Counted from the stretch's first letter, positions 8,219-16,245 are shown. The stretch is DNA of 64,000 nt from Gordonia amarae NBRC 15530 (GCF_000241345.1 NZ_BAED01000026.1:1-64000), one strand, 5' to 3'. The notes: generated by a model not told the origin, from the sequence alone. Made by a program: numbers and translations.

Positions 8219-9525
8219 GCGGGTTCCCCCGACACCCGGCTCGCTCCGTCTCCCGGAACGGATCCGGGAGCGATTGCCAAATCATTTGTGTGCGCACGGA
8301 ACACCCACCGCAGACCCACAAAACGGATCGCCGTCGCCACCAGATTCGCCACCAGCAGGACCAGCAGTTCGAGATGCTTCGACGCACCGGGCGCCCAACT
8401 GTGCAGCATCAGCAGCGAGCCGGCGGTCACCGCCCAGCCGAACGCGAAGATCCCCAGTCCGAACGCCTGATGTTTGACGGCGTTCTCGCTGCCGCGCACA
8501 CCGAAACTGAACCAGCGGTTGACCGCCGTGTTGAACACCGCCGAAATACCCAGTGCCAGAAAGTTGGACACCTGCGCACCGACCAGCGCGTGCAGCATCA
8601 GGTACAGCACCGCGTACACGAGCGTCGACGCCACACCCACCACACAGAACCGGGCCAGTTGCCCGCTCAGCCCGAACGGAACCCCGTCGACACGCGGTCC
8701 GGGATGCCGGGACCGGCCGATGCTCGCCCGCAGTTCGGCGACGGGCAGACTGCCGTCGACGAGCGCTTTACCCACGCGGGCACAGCCTTTGAGGTCGGCC
8801 ATCGCGGTGGCGACGATGTCGACGCTGCTGTCGGGGTCATCGATCCAGTCGACCGGGACCTCGGCGATCCGCAGCCCGATCCGTTCGGCCACCACGAGCA
8901 GTTCGGTGTCGAAGAACCACCCGGTGTCCTCGACGTACGGCAGCAGTTGCCGCGCGATGTCGGTGCGCATCGCCTTGAACCCGCACTGGGCGTCGGAGAA
9001 CTTGGCCCGCATAGCGGTGCGCAGGATGAGATTGTATGAGCGGGAGATGAATTCGCGCTTCATACCGCGTTCCACCCGCGACCCGTTGGACAGCCGGGAA
9101 CCGATCGCGATATCCGAGTGGCCCGAGATCAGCGGCGCGATCAGCGGGATGAGGGCGTTCAGGTCGGTCGACAGGTCGACGTCGCAGTAGGCGACGATGT
9201 CGGCGTCGCTTTCGCGCCACACCGCGTTGAGCGCCCGGCCGCGGCCTTTCTCCTCGAGGTGGACCACCCGCAGCCCGGCGATGCTCCGGGTGAGCTGCAC
9301 GGCCCGCTGCACGGTCTCGTCGGTGCTCGCGTTGTCGGCGACGGTGATCCGCGCCGGGTACGGCACGTGGGTGCGCAGGTGCGCGTCGAGCCGGCGGACG
9401 GCGTCGACGATGTCGTCCTGCTCGTTGTAGACCGGGATCACGATGTCGAGGGTCGGGTGTGGTTGCGAGGTATCGGCCAGCGTGTGCACCGTCGAGGCGG
9501 GGCGACCGAGGGTGTCTGTCGTCAT
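8215..9525 (-). CDS. Bifunctional GT2 glycosyltransferase / GtrA-like membrane protein
   Basis: 436 residues. The N-terminal half is a GT-A family 2 domain (LDIVIPVYNEQDDIVDAVRR; DVDLSTD as the DXD-type metal/nucleotide-sugar motif at about residue 117), of the dolichyl-phosphate sugar synthase type. The C-terminal part (about 290-410) is a GtrA-like four-helix membrane domain (LARFCVVGVASTLVYAVLYL), thought to help flip or present polyprenyl-phosphate sugars. First gene of the operon with the GT39 transferase. A PhoP-box-like direct repeat lies 45 nt upstream of the ATG, so phosphate/pH-responsive control by the nearby PhoP is inferred. Confidence 0.9.
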   Translation of the reverse strand: MTTDTLGRPASTVHTLADTSQPHPTLDIVIPVYNEQDDIVDAVRRLDAHLRTHVPYPARITVADNASTDETVQRAVQLTRSIAGLRVVHLEEKGRGRALNAVWRESDADIVAYCDVDLSTDLNALIPLIAPLISGHSDIAIGSRLSNGSRVERGMKREFISRSYNLILRTAMRAKFSDAQCGFKAMRTDIARQLLPYVEDTGWFFDTELLVVAERIGLRIAEVPVDWIDDPDSSVDIVATAMADLKGCARVGKALVDGSLPVAELRASIGRSRHPGPRVDGVPFGLSGQLARFCVVGVASTLVYAVLYLMLHALVGAQVSNFLALGISAVFNTAVNRWFSFGVRGSENAVKHQAFGLGIFAFGWAVTAGSLLMLHSWAPGASKHLELLVLLVANLVATAIRFVGLRWVFRAHTNDLAIAPGSVPGDGASRVSGEPA

Positions 9526-9569
9526 GTCATACAGAGTGCGGGCCGAAACTGGGACAGCTCCCGTTTCTG

Positions 9570-9587
9570 GCTGTCAGGTTCCTGTCA
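9570..9587 (-). promoter_or_regulatory. PhoP-box-like direct repeat upstream of the glycosyltransferase operon
   Basis: On the minus strand TGACAGG-AACC-TGACAGC: two 7-mers separated by 4 bp, the spacing reported for M. tuberculosis PhoP boxes (TCACAGC-N4-TCACAGC). It ends 45 nt before the ATG at 9525, the same distance as the equivalent box before phoP at 14656. Confidence 0.6.
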
Positions 9588-9667
9588 ACGCGAACATCGG
9601 GTTTCCCCAGGTCACAGAGTCCGGCCCCGGCGGCGAGCGGCGGATCTCACCGACCGGGGTCAGCAGA

Positions 9668-9699
9668 ATCTGTGGACAACTGATTCGTTGTCCACAGAT
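9668..9699. promoter_or_regulatory. 13-bp inverted repeat made of two mycobacterial-type DnaA boxes
   Basis: ATCTGTGGACAAC, six bases TGATTC, then GTTGTCCACAGAT: a perfect inverted repeat, each arm containing TTGTCCACA, the DnaA-box form typical of mycobacteria. It lies 60 bp upstream of recQ and 143 bp upstream of the GT2 gene. It could be a regulatory DnaA site or the operator of a dimeric regulator. Confidence 0.55.
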
Positions 9700-9758
9700 C
9701 GGAAGCCCCTGGGTCCATCGGGACGGAAGACGTCCGACCCTCCCGATAGCGTGGACCC

Positions 9759-11876
9759 ATGTCCCCCGACGCGACCCCGCCCACCCCGAACCCACCCGCC
9801 CTGACCGGTGACCAGCTGCGGATCGCCGACACGGTCATCGGCGCCCTTGCCGGCGACGGCGCCCACCTGCGGCCCGACCAGTTGCGGGCGGTGTCGGCGC
9901 TGGTCCATCCGGGCGCCCGGGTGCTCGTCGTGCAGGCCACCGGCTGGGGCAAGTCCGCCGTGTACTGGACGGCCACGGCCATCGGCCGGGCCGCCGGACG
10001 GGGCCCGACGCTCATCGTGTCCCCGCTGCTGTCGCTGATGCGCGATCAGGTGGCGGCGGCCGGACGAGCCGGGCTGCGGGCAGCCACCCTGAACTCTTCC
10101 AACTTCGGTGACTGGGAGGTCGTCGAGAACGACCTGCGCTCAGGTGATCTCGATGTTCTCCTGGTGTCTCCGGAACGCCTGGCGAACCCGGGTTTCGGCA
10201 GGCGGGTACTGGACGATCTCAGTGGGCATCTCGGCCTGCTGGTGATCGATGAGGCGCACGCGATCTCGGACTGGGGCCACGACTTCCGGCCCGACTACCG
10301 CCGAGTCTCCGATGTCTTACGAAATGCCGAATCTTCGACTCCGGTGCTGGCCACGACCGCCACCGCCAATGCCCGCGTCACCGCCGACGTGGCCGGGCAA
10401 CTCGGCACCGACACCCTGGTCCTGCGCGGACCGCTGGCACGAAAATCCCTGCACCTGAACGTCATCGACGGACTTTCCCCGATGCAGCGGTACGCCTGGA
10501 CCGCACGCGGCCTGCCCGCGCTGCCGGGTTCGGGCATCGTCTATGTGCTCACCGTCGCCGACGCCGACCGGCTCGTCGAGGCGATCCGGTCGGTACAGGG
10601 CCCCGACTATCCGGTGGCCGCCTACACCGGCCAGCTCGACGCCGAGCGTCGCCACGCACTCGAAGATGCCCTGCTGCGCAACGAGATCAAGGCCCTGGTG
10701 GCCACCTCGGCACTCGGCATGGGCTACGACAAACCCGATCTCGGCTTCGTGGTGCACGTCGGCGCACCGGCCTCGCCGGTGTCGTACTACCAGCAGGTGG
10801 GCCGCGCCGGCCGCGCCCTCGACGACGCCGTCGTGGTGCTGCTGTCGTCGTCGTCCGACGACCGGATCTGGGAGTACTTCGCCACCGCCACCATCCCCGA
10901 CCCGGACAAGATGACGCGGCTTCTCGATGCCCTGAACGCGGCCGGTGAACCGCAGTCGGTGCCGGCCCTCGAATCGTCGACGGGATTGCGCCGCACCAAG
11001 ATCGACCTGATGCTCAAACAGCTCGCCGTCGACGGGGCCACCGAACGCACCCCCGACGGCTGGGTGGCGACGGGAGCGCCGTGGTCGTACGACGCCGAAC
11101 ATTACGACGGGGTGGTGGCGGTGCGCCGCCGCGAGGCCGACATCATGCGTGCCTACGTCCACGGCCGATCGTGCCTGATGACACTGCTCACCGAGTCGCT
11201 GGACGACCCGCAATCGGCGGCATGCGGGCGATGTTCGGTATGCCGGGGCGGCCTGACCGACGGCCTGCCCGCGGGCACCGACGACGAGGACGTACGCGCC
11301 GTCACCGCCACCCTGCGCCGCGCCGCTCTCACCCTGGAACCGCGAAAGATGTGGCCGGGCGGCATATTCGGAGTGCGGGGCAAGATCCCCGCGCAGCTGA
11401 TGGCCGAACCGGGCCGCATCCTCGCCCACGCCGACGCACCGGAATGGACAGACGTCCTGTCCGGTGCCCGCGACGGCGACGAGGCCGCGGTCGCCGAACT
11501 GGCCGACGCCGCGGTCGCCGCGCTGGCCCCGTGGGGACGCGAGTCGGGCATCCGCCCCGACGTCATCGTCTCGCTGCGCCTGACCGGCACCACCATCGCC
11601 GAAACCCTCGCCACCCGGCTGCGCGAGGTCGGCAGGCGCGGCGGCGGCGCCTACCCGGTCGGCCCCGGTGAGCCTCCGGGCGACGCGACCGGCGCCGTCG
11701 AGGCGGCCCACTGGCGCGAACGTCTGCGCAACCCACCGGTCGCCGACGGTCAGGCGGTGCTCCTCGTCGTCGACGCCTCCACTTCCGGCTGGCCGATCAC
11801 CATCGCGGCGGCGGCACTACGGGAGGCCGGCGCCACCGCCGTCCTGCCACTGCTCGTCCACCGGACCGTCGGCTGA
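9759..11876 (+). CDS. recQ: RecQ-family ATP-dependent DNA helicase with C-terminal phosphoribosyltransferase-like domain
   Basis: 705-residue superfamily 2 helicase for recombination and repair. Motif I is ATGWGKS (about residue 61), motif II DEAH at 164-167 with the RecQ aromatic-loop region ISDWGHDFRPDYR following it, and motif VI QQVGRAGRA near 345. The Cys cluster CGRCSVCRGG (about 488) matches the RecQ zinc site. After about residue 560 the protein does not look like a winged-helix/HRDC tail; instead VLLVVDASTSGWPITIAAAA followed by LREAGATAVLPLLVH resembles the PRPP-binding strand-loop-helix of ComF-type phosphoribosyltransferases, with the acidic pair degenerate. That part is an inference from pattern only. 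Start ATG 9759 is just after a GC-rich leader. Confidence 0.92.
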   Translation: MSPDATPPTPNPPALTGDQLRIADTVIGALAGDGAHLRPDQLRAVSALVHPGARVLVVQATGWGKSAVYWTATAIGRAAGRGPTLIVSPLLSLMRDQVAAAGRAGLRAATLNSSNFGDWEVVENDLRSGDLDVLLVSPERLANPGFGRRVLDDLSGHLGLLVIDEAHAISDWGHDFRPDYRRVSDVLRNAESSTPVLATTATANARVTADVAGQLGTDTLVLRGPLARKSLHLNVIDGLSPMQRYAWTARGLPALPGSGIVYVLTVADADRLVEAIRSVQGPDYPVAAYTGQLDAERRHALEDALLRNEIKALVATSALGMGYDKPDLGFVVHVGAPASPVSYYQQVGRAGRALDDAVVVLLSSSSDDRIWEYFATATIPDPDKMTRLLDALNAAGEPQSVPALESSTGLRRTKIDLMLKQLAVDGATERTPDGWVATGAPWSYDAEHYDGVVAVRRREADIMRAYVHGRSCLMTLLTESLDDPQSAACGRCSVCRGGLTDGLPAGTDDEDVRAVTATLRRAALTLEPRKMWPGGIFGVRGKIPAQLMAEPGRILAHADAPEWTDVLSGARDGDEAAVAELADAAVAALAPWGRESGIRPDVIVSLRLTGTTIAETLATRLREVGRRGGGAYPVGPGEPPGDATGAVEAAHWRERLRNPPVADGQAVLLVVDASTSGWPITIAAAALREAGATAVLPLLVHRTVG

Positions 11877-11894
11877 CGCCCGGCGACATGCGGA

Positions 11895-12320
11895 TCAGTC
11901 GGGCACGTTCTCCCGGTACCCGTGGTCGATGAGGCTCTGCCGGATCTTGGCGGCATGCTCATCGAGCACCTCGGGCGCCACATCCTTCTGGGCGTTGGTG
12001 AGGTCGAATGCCGCCATCGACACCGCCGGGAACACGTGCAGGTGCACGTGCGGAACCTCGAGACCGGCGATCAGCATTCCCATGCGGGGTGCGCCGAAGG
12101 CGTCCTTGACGGCCCGGCCCACCTTCTGCGCGACGTCGGACAGGTGGGTGAAGGTGGCTGTGTCGATCTGCTCCCAGTGGTCGATCTCCTTGCGCGGGAT
12201 CACCAGCACGTGCCCGGGGGTGACCGGTTCGATCGTCAGGAACGCGACGGCCTGGCCGTCCTTCCACACGAACCGCCCGGGGAGGTCGCCGTTGATGATG
12301 TGCGTGAATACCGTTGCCAT
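11895..12320 (-). CDS. HIT-family hydrolase
   Basis: 141-residue histidine-triad nucleotide-binding protein. The catalytic signature HVHLHVFP (about residues 94-101) is intact, preceded by the family N-terminus (FTHIINGDLPGRFVWKDGQA) and GHVLVIPRKEIDHW. These proteins hydrolyse purine nucleoside phosphoramidates or related AMP conjugates. ATG 12320 gives the standard family length; the longer upstream frame has no homology-like character. Convergent with recQ, with only 18 bp between the stop codons. Confidence 0.93.
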   Translation of the reverse strand: MATVFTHIINGDLPGRFVWKDGQAVAFLTIEPVTPGHVLVIPRKEIDHWEQIDTATFTHLSDVAQKVGRAVKDAFGAPRMGMLIAGLEVPHVHLHVFPAVSMAAFDLTNAQKDVAPEVLDEHAAKIRQSLIDHGYRENVPD

Positions 12321-12437
12321 GGCAAGTAAGTCTATTGCTCCGGGCCGCCGGTGCCCCGTCGTTGCCGGACGAACGGGACCAACGTCCATCCGCCCGACGC
12401 CGGCCGTTCACCGGGGGGCGCCGGCGCGGATCTCAGA

Positions 12438-13880
12438 TCAGGCCGCCTCGCGCGGCAGCCGCACCCAGAACCGAGCCCCCTGGCCGGGTGTCGAATCCAC
12501 CCCGACGGTGCCGCCGTGCGCGGCGACCAGCGCCGCCACGATCGACAGGCCGAGCCCACTGCCACCGCCCTCGCCGCGATGACGGGAGGCGTCGCCACGG
12601 TAGAAGCGTTCGAACACCTTCGACACCTCTTCTTCGGTGAGGCCGTTGCCGGTGTCGGTCACCGACAGCACCACGTGCGCCGCGTCGTCGGCGCCGATGC
12701 CGACGGTGATGGTCGCCTCCGGTGGGGTGTGCGCGATCGCGTTGTTGATCAGGTTGCGCAGCACCTGCATGAGCCGGTTGACGTCGCCGGCCACCACCGG
12801 CGGCTCGTCCATCGGCTCGACCCGCACCCCGATATCGCGTTGCGGGGCCGCGGCACGGGCCGAGTGCACCGCGTCGGTCACCAGCGACAACAGGTCGATC
12901 TGGCCGGACTGCAGCGGCCGGTGCGCGTCTAGCCGGGCCAGCATCAGCAGGTCCTCGACCAGCAGTTTCATCCGCTCGGCCTCGGTGTCGATGCGGCCCA
13001 TCGCGTCGTCGGAGGGCACCGCGCCCTGCTTGTACAGTTCCCCGAAACCCTTGATCGAGGTGAGCGGGGTCCGCAGTTCGTGGCTGGCGTCGGCGATGAA
13101 CCGGCGCATCGTCTCCTCGGACTCGCGGGCCTGCCGCTCGGAGGCCTCGGTGGCGGCGAACGCCCGCTGGATGTGCCCGAGCATGGTGTTCAGCGACGCC
13201 GACAGGCTGCCCACCTCGGTGTTGGCCGGCACCGGCGGCACCCGCATCGTGAGGTTGCCGTCGGCGATGGCGTGGGCGGTCTCCTCGACCCGGCGCAGCG
13301 GCCGCAGGCCGGCCCGCACCAGCAGGTAGCTGAGCACCCCGATGACCACGACGACCACCCCGCCGATGCCCACCTGCAACCAGATGAGCCGGGACACTGT
13401 CGATTCGATGTCGGACATCGGGGTGGCCACCACCGACTCGGCGTCGCCGGCGACCCGTTTGACCACCCGCCAGCGCGGACCGTCACCGTCCTCGGACGAC
13501 ACGGTCACCGGCCCGGTGTCGTCGTCGCCGAGCCCTGACAGGTCGGGACTGTGCGAGTAGCCCGCGTCGTCGCCGTAGACGGTGCCGGCCGCGGTGACCA
13601 GACGGGAGTAGTAGCGCGACGGTGGGCGCCGCGGACCCGGCATGTTGCCGAATCCGTCGTCGCGGATGGGCCGCGCCCACGTCTCGATCGCGTTGCGCAG
13701 CCCGCTGTCGGTGCGGGAGATCAGATCCGAACGCATCGCACCGGTGACCGCGAAACCCGACACCGCCAGCCCGGCCACCACCAGCACCAGCGTCAGCGCG
13801 ACCAATGAGACACGCAGCGGCACATGATGGATCGGCGTGAACCGGGTGATCTCGGGGCCGTCGGTCACCACCGCGGACAT
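12438..13880 (-). CDS. phoR: Two-component sensor histidine kinase, PhoR-like
   Basis: 480-residue membrane sensor kinase. Helices at about 20-45 and 165-190 bracket an extracytoplasmic sensor domain; a HAMP linker follows, then the HisKA box FIADASHELRTPLTSIKGF (phospho-acceptor His about residue 267) and an HATPase domain with N, G1 (DTGNGL) and G2 (GLGLSI) boxes. The N-terminal and linker patterns (PLRVSLVALTLVLVVAGLAV; PPSRYYSRLVT) resemble M. tuberculosis PhoR rather than PrrB or MprB. Its ATG overlaps the stop of the regulator gene by one base (TGATG), so expression is coupled. Confidence 0.88.
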   Translation of the reverse strand: MSAVVTDGPEITRFTPIHHVPLRVSLVALTLVLVVAGLAVSGFAVTGAMRSDLISRTDSGLRNAIETWARPIRDDGFGNMPGPRRPPSRYYSRLVTAAGTVYGDDAGYSHSPDLSGLGDDDTGPVTVSSEDGDGPRWRVVKRVAGDAESVVATPMSDIESTVSRLIWLQVGIGGVVVVVIGVLSYLLVRAGLRPLRRVEETAHAIADGNLTMRVPPVPANTEVGSLSASLNTMLGHIQRAFAATEASERQARESEETMRRFIADASHELRTPLTSIKGFGELYKQGAVPSDDAMGRIDTEAERMKLLVEDLLMLARLDAHRPLQSGQIDLLSLVTDAVHSARAAAPQRDIGVRVEPMDEPPVVAGDVNRLMQVLRNLINNAIAHTPPEATITVGIGADDAAHVVLSVTDTGNGLTEEEVSKVFERFYRGDASRHRGEGGGSGLGLSIVAALVAAHGGTVGVDSTPGQGARFWVRLPREAA

Positions 13881-14656
13881 CAGTCTCTCGGCTCCCGCAT
13901 CACGTAGCCGACGCCGCGCAGGGTGTGGATGAGGCGCTTGTCGCCGTTGTCGAGTTTGCGCCGCAGGTACGACACATACGACTCGACGACATTGACCTCA
14001 CCCCCGAAGTCGTAGTTCCACACGTGATCGAGGATGCGCGGCTTGGACAGCACGGTCCCGGCGTTCACCATGAAGTAGCGCAGCAGCGTGAACTCGGTCG
14101 GCGACAGCGCCACCAGTTCGCCGGCCTTCCACACCTCGTGCGTCTCGTCGTCGAGCACGATGTCGGCGAAGGTGATCCGCGAGGACTTCTTGCTCTGCTC
14201 GGTGGCCCCGGACCGGCGCAGCAGCACCTGGATCCGCGCCACCACCTCTTCGAGGCTGAACGGCTTGGTGACGTAGTCGTCGCCGCCGATCGTCAGACCG
14301 TTGATCTTGTCCTCGACGGTGTCGCGCGCCGACAGGAACAGCGCGGGCGCCTCGACACCGTCGGCGCGCAGCCGGCGCAGCAGGCCGAAGCCGTCCATCC
14401 CCGGCATCATCACGTCCAGGATCAGCACGTCGGGCGCGAAGGTGCGGCAGGTGTCGATAGCCGCGGGACCGTTCGCCGCGGTTACCACCTCGTACCCCTG
14501 GAACTTCAGCGACACCTTCAGCAACTCGCGGATATTGTCCTCGTCGTCGACGACCAGGACGCGCGCCTTCTCATCCGCTGCCGCCCCACGCTCATCCACC
14601 ATTGCCGTCACACCGTTCCGTTTCCCAGTCTCCATAAGACCACCCGGCTTTGTCAT
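13880..14656 (-). CDS. phoP: Two-component response regulator, PhoP-like (OmpR family)
   Basis: 258 residues from the ATG at 14656. The receiver domain has the acidic pair VVDDED, phospho-acceptor Asp in LILDVMMPGMDGFG and Lys in YVTKPFS. The C-terminal winged helix (TPTEFTLLRYFMVNAG-like; ILDHVWNYDFGGEVNVVESY) is very close to mycobacterial PhoP. Alternative starts are 14635 and 14602; the first is favoured because the PhoP-box-like repeat then sits at the same 45-nt distance as in the glycosyltransferase operon. PhoP of mycolata controls envelope lipids, pH and virulence-type genes. Co-transcribed with the kinase gene. Confidence 0.9.
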   Translation of the reverse strand: MTKPGGLMETGKRNGVTAMVDERGAAADEKARVLVVDDEDNIRELLKVSLKFQGYEVVTAANGPAAIDTCRTFAPDVLILDVMMPGMDGFGLLRRLRADGVEAPALFLSARDTVEDKINGLTIGGDDYVTKPFSLEEVVARIQVLLRRSGATEQSKKSSRITFADIVLDDETHEVWKAGELVALSPTEFTLLRYFMVNAGTVLSKPRILDHVWNYDFGGEVNVVESYVSYLRRKLDNGDKRLIHTLRGVGYVMREPRD

Positions 14657-14700
14657 AACTATGAGGATGCTCGGGGTTCCCTGTGTCGCGCTGGATGCTT

Positions 14701-14718
14701 CCTGTCAGTCTCCTGTGA
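14701..14718 (-). promoter_or_regulatory. PhoP-box-like direct repeat (autoregulatory)
   Basis: Minus strand TCACAGG-AGAC-TGACAGG, 7-4-7 direct repeat in the gap between ridA and phoP, 45 nt before the phoP ATG. The position and form suggest PhoP autoregulation, as known for M. tuberculosis. Confidence 0.65.
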
Positions 14719-14739
14719 ACCGTTCGCACTGTTCGCCGG

Positions 14740-15138
14740 TTACGCGGGCGGTGCGGCGATCGCCTCGATCTCCACGACCTGTTCGTCGTAGGGCAGCACG
14801 GTGACCCCGACGACGATCGCGGGCGGCGCACCGTCGGTGAACGAGGCCAGCACCTCCTCCCACGACACGTACAGGTCGGCCTGCAGGTGTTCGGCGACGT
14901 ACACGGTCAGCTTGGCGACGTCGGCGAAACCCGCCCCGTGGCCGGCCAGCACGGTGCGCAGGTTGGCCAGGCACTGCCGGGTCTGCCCGACGACATCGCG
15001 CGGGGCCACCACCTCCCCGTCCGGGCCGAGCGGGGCGATTCCGGCGGTGAAGATCATCGGTCCCGCCGATACCGCTGTGCTGTAAGGAAATCCGCCGTCG
15101 AACAGGCCTTCGGGCCTACCATGCTGCACTCGTGACAT
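14740..15138 (-). CDS. RidA/YjgF-family protein
   Basis: 132-residue member of the Rid superfamily (FTAGIAPLGPDGEVVAPRDV; LRTVLAGHGAGFADVAKLTV; PPAIVVGVTVLPYDEQVVEI). Canonical RidA deaminates reactive enamine/imine intermediates and carries an Arg in the PxRxxV region; here that stretch reads PPAIVVGV, so the catalytic Arg appears missing and true imine deaminase activity is uncertain. Starts at 15138 or 15147 are both possible. It lies upstream of phoP on the same strand but is separated by the PhoP box. Confidence 0.85.
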   Translation of the reverse strand: MSRVQHGRPEGLFDGGFPYSTAVSAGPMIFTAGIAPLGPDGEVVAPRDVVGQTRQCLANLRTVLAGHGAGFADVAKLTVYVAEHLQADLYVSWEEVLASFTDGAPPAIVVGVTVLPYDEQVVEIEAIAAPPA

Positions 15139-15180
15139 GTGCGTCATCCTAGTGAGCACGACGGCTCGAACCGGGGACCG

Positions 15181-15226
15181 AAACGGCACACGGCCCGGCG
15201 CGATGACGCGCCGGGCCGTGTGCCGT
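15181..15226 (-). terminator. Very strong hairpin terminator of the roadblock-like gene
   Basis: Perfect 21-bp stem (arm 1 15181-15201, arm 2 15206-15226) with an ATGA loop, 18 bp after the roadblock-like stop codon. In minus-strand direction it ends that transcript before ridA. Confidence 0.9.
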
Positions 15227-15244
15227 TGTGTTGTTGTGCGTGGT

Positions 15245-15913
15245 TTAGACCCGCACCTGGTCGGCGACGGTGCGAAGCTTGTGCCGGGCCAGCGCCAGGT
15301 TGGCGGTGGCGCGGTTGAGCACGAAGTAGATGAACAGGCCCGCGGTGCCGCCGTCACGCAGCACGTTGATCAGGTGGTACTGCTTGTCGAGGGTGATCAG
15401 GACGTCCTCGAGGCCACCGCTGATACCGAGATCGTTCATGGTGCGCAGCTTGGCTCGGACCACGTTCGAGTTGCCGGCGGCGGCGATCTCCAGGTCGAAT
15501 CCGGGGTTGCCACCGGCAGCCAGCACCATGCCGCTGTCGAGGTCGACCACCGCGGCGCCCATCGCGCCGTCGACCGCGAGAAGGTCGGCGATCGAGTCAT
15601 CGAGTCTTGCCATGTTGTCTGCTCCTATCGCGGCACCGTCGGCCGCTGAGTCATCGCGCGACGCTTCTGCCGGGGGCGATGGTTGTTCCTGCTGTGTCAC
15701 GCCTGTAGCCGACGCATGCCGGGGCATGCTGATGGGCAACTCGCGCATTGTGCTCTCAAAGATGTATGGATCACCGCCGCCCGCATGCGCCCCGCCCCCG
15801 GTGGGAGCGCCGACACCGGTCGACCTGCCCGGCACATACCGGTACGGCGGAGCCTCGGCGGTACCCGTTGGGCGCGCCGAAGAGTGTTCCGGCCCAATTT
15901 GATCGTTGACCAC
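15245..15913 (-). CDS. Roadblock/LC7-like protein with disordered N-terminal extension
   Basis: 222 residues from GTG 15913, or 122 from ATG 15613. The C-terminal part (from MARLDDSIADLLAVDGAMGA) has the alternating strand/helix layout of roadblock/LC7 domains (AAVVDLDSGMVLAAG; LEDVLITLDKQYHLINVL), which usually act as scaffolds or GTPase regulators. The first 100 residues are Gly/Pro/Ala-rich and look disordered. Both starts have good ribosome sites: GGAGGA nine bases before GTG 15913, and AGGAG eight bases before ATG 15613, so two isoforms are possible. Monocistronic, preceded by an AT-rich promoter region. Confidence 0.75.
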   Translation of the reverse strand: MVNDQIGPEHSSARPTGTAEAPPYRYVPGRSTGVGAPTGGGAHAGGGDPYIFESTMRELPISMPRHASATGVTQQEQPSPPAEASRDDSAADGAAIGADNMARLDDSIADLLAVDGAMGAAVVDLDSGMVLAAGGNPGFDLEIAAAGNSNVVRAKLRTMNDLGISGGLEDVLITLDKQYHLINVLRDGGTAGLFIYFVLNRATANLALARHKLRTVADQVRV

Positions 15914-16080
15914 TGATCACATTCCTCCGGAAAACCTTTACTGGGCCACATTTTGAGTACGGCGAACTATACCAAGACCTATGTCACAAAGATATCTGAA
16001 TGTGACCTGTTTTTACTTTCTTACAGCAAAGAATATTTCATAAACAAAAGTTCCGCAGAGTCCGGCGGAGACCAGGGGGA
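15914..16080. other. AT-rich intergenic segment upstream of the roadblock-like gene
   Basis: About 165 bp of markedly lower GC than the surroundings, with runs such as TTTTTACTTTCTTACAGC and CATAAACAAAAG. It contains the inverted repeat GTCACA-N12-TGTGAC (about 15983-16006). No gene is visible. Likely the regulated promoter of the roadblock-like gene; AT-rich islands like this are typical binding targets for Lsr2-type silencers (inference). Confidence 0.6.
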
Positions 16081-16169
16081 TCATCACGGTGAGTGGACGC
16101 ACGGTGACGGGAAACACCGAAACCCCGGCCGAGGTGGCGACGAAACACCATCTGGACCGGGGTCTTCGG

Positions 16170-16241
16170 AGCCCCCTGTCGGGATTGAACCGACGACCGC
16201 TCGCTTACAAGGCGAGTGCTCTACCACTGAGCTAAGGAGGC
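16170..16241 (-). tRNA. tRNA-Thr (anticodon UGU)
   Basis: 72-nt cloverleaf on the minus strand. Acceptor stem GCCTCCT/AGGGGGC, D-arm TAGCTCAGTGGTAGAGCA, anticodon stem CTCGC/GCGAG with loop CTTGTAA (anticodon TGT), and T-arm GTCGG-TTCAATC-CCGAC. CCA is not encoded. It lies 4 bp from the divergently read thrE start codon. Confidence 0.98.
16234..16240 (+). promoter_or_regulatory. thrE Shine-Dalgarno embedded in the tRNA-Thr acceptor stem
   Basis: AAGGAGG on the plus strand is the complement of the tRNA 5' acceptor strand, and lies 5 nt before GTG 16246. It decides the thrE start and means the thrE leader is antisense to the tRNA gene. Confidence 0.8.
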
Positions 16242-16245
16242 ATGC

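Noticed and set aside
12314..13538. Plus-strand ORFs opposite phoR
   Set aside because: Antisense frames of a clear histidine kinase gene; Arg/Pro/His-rich with no start signals.
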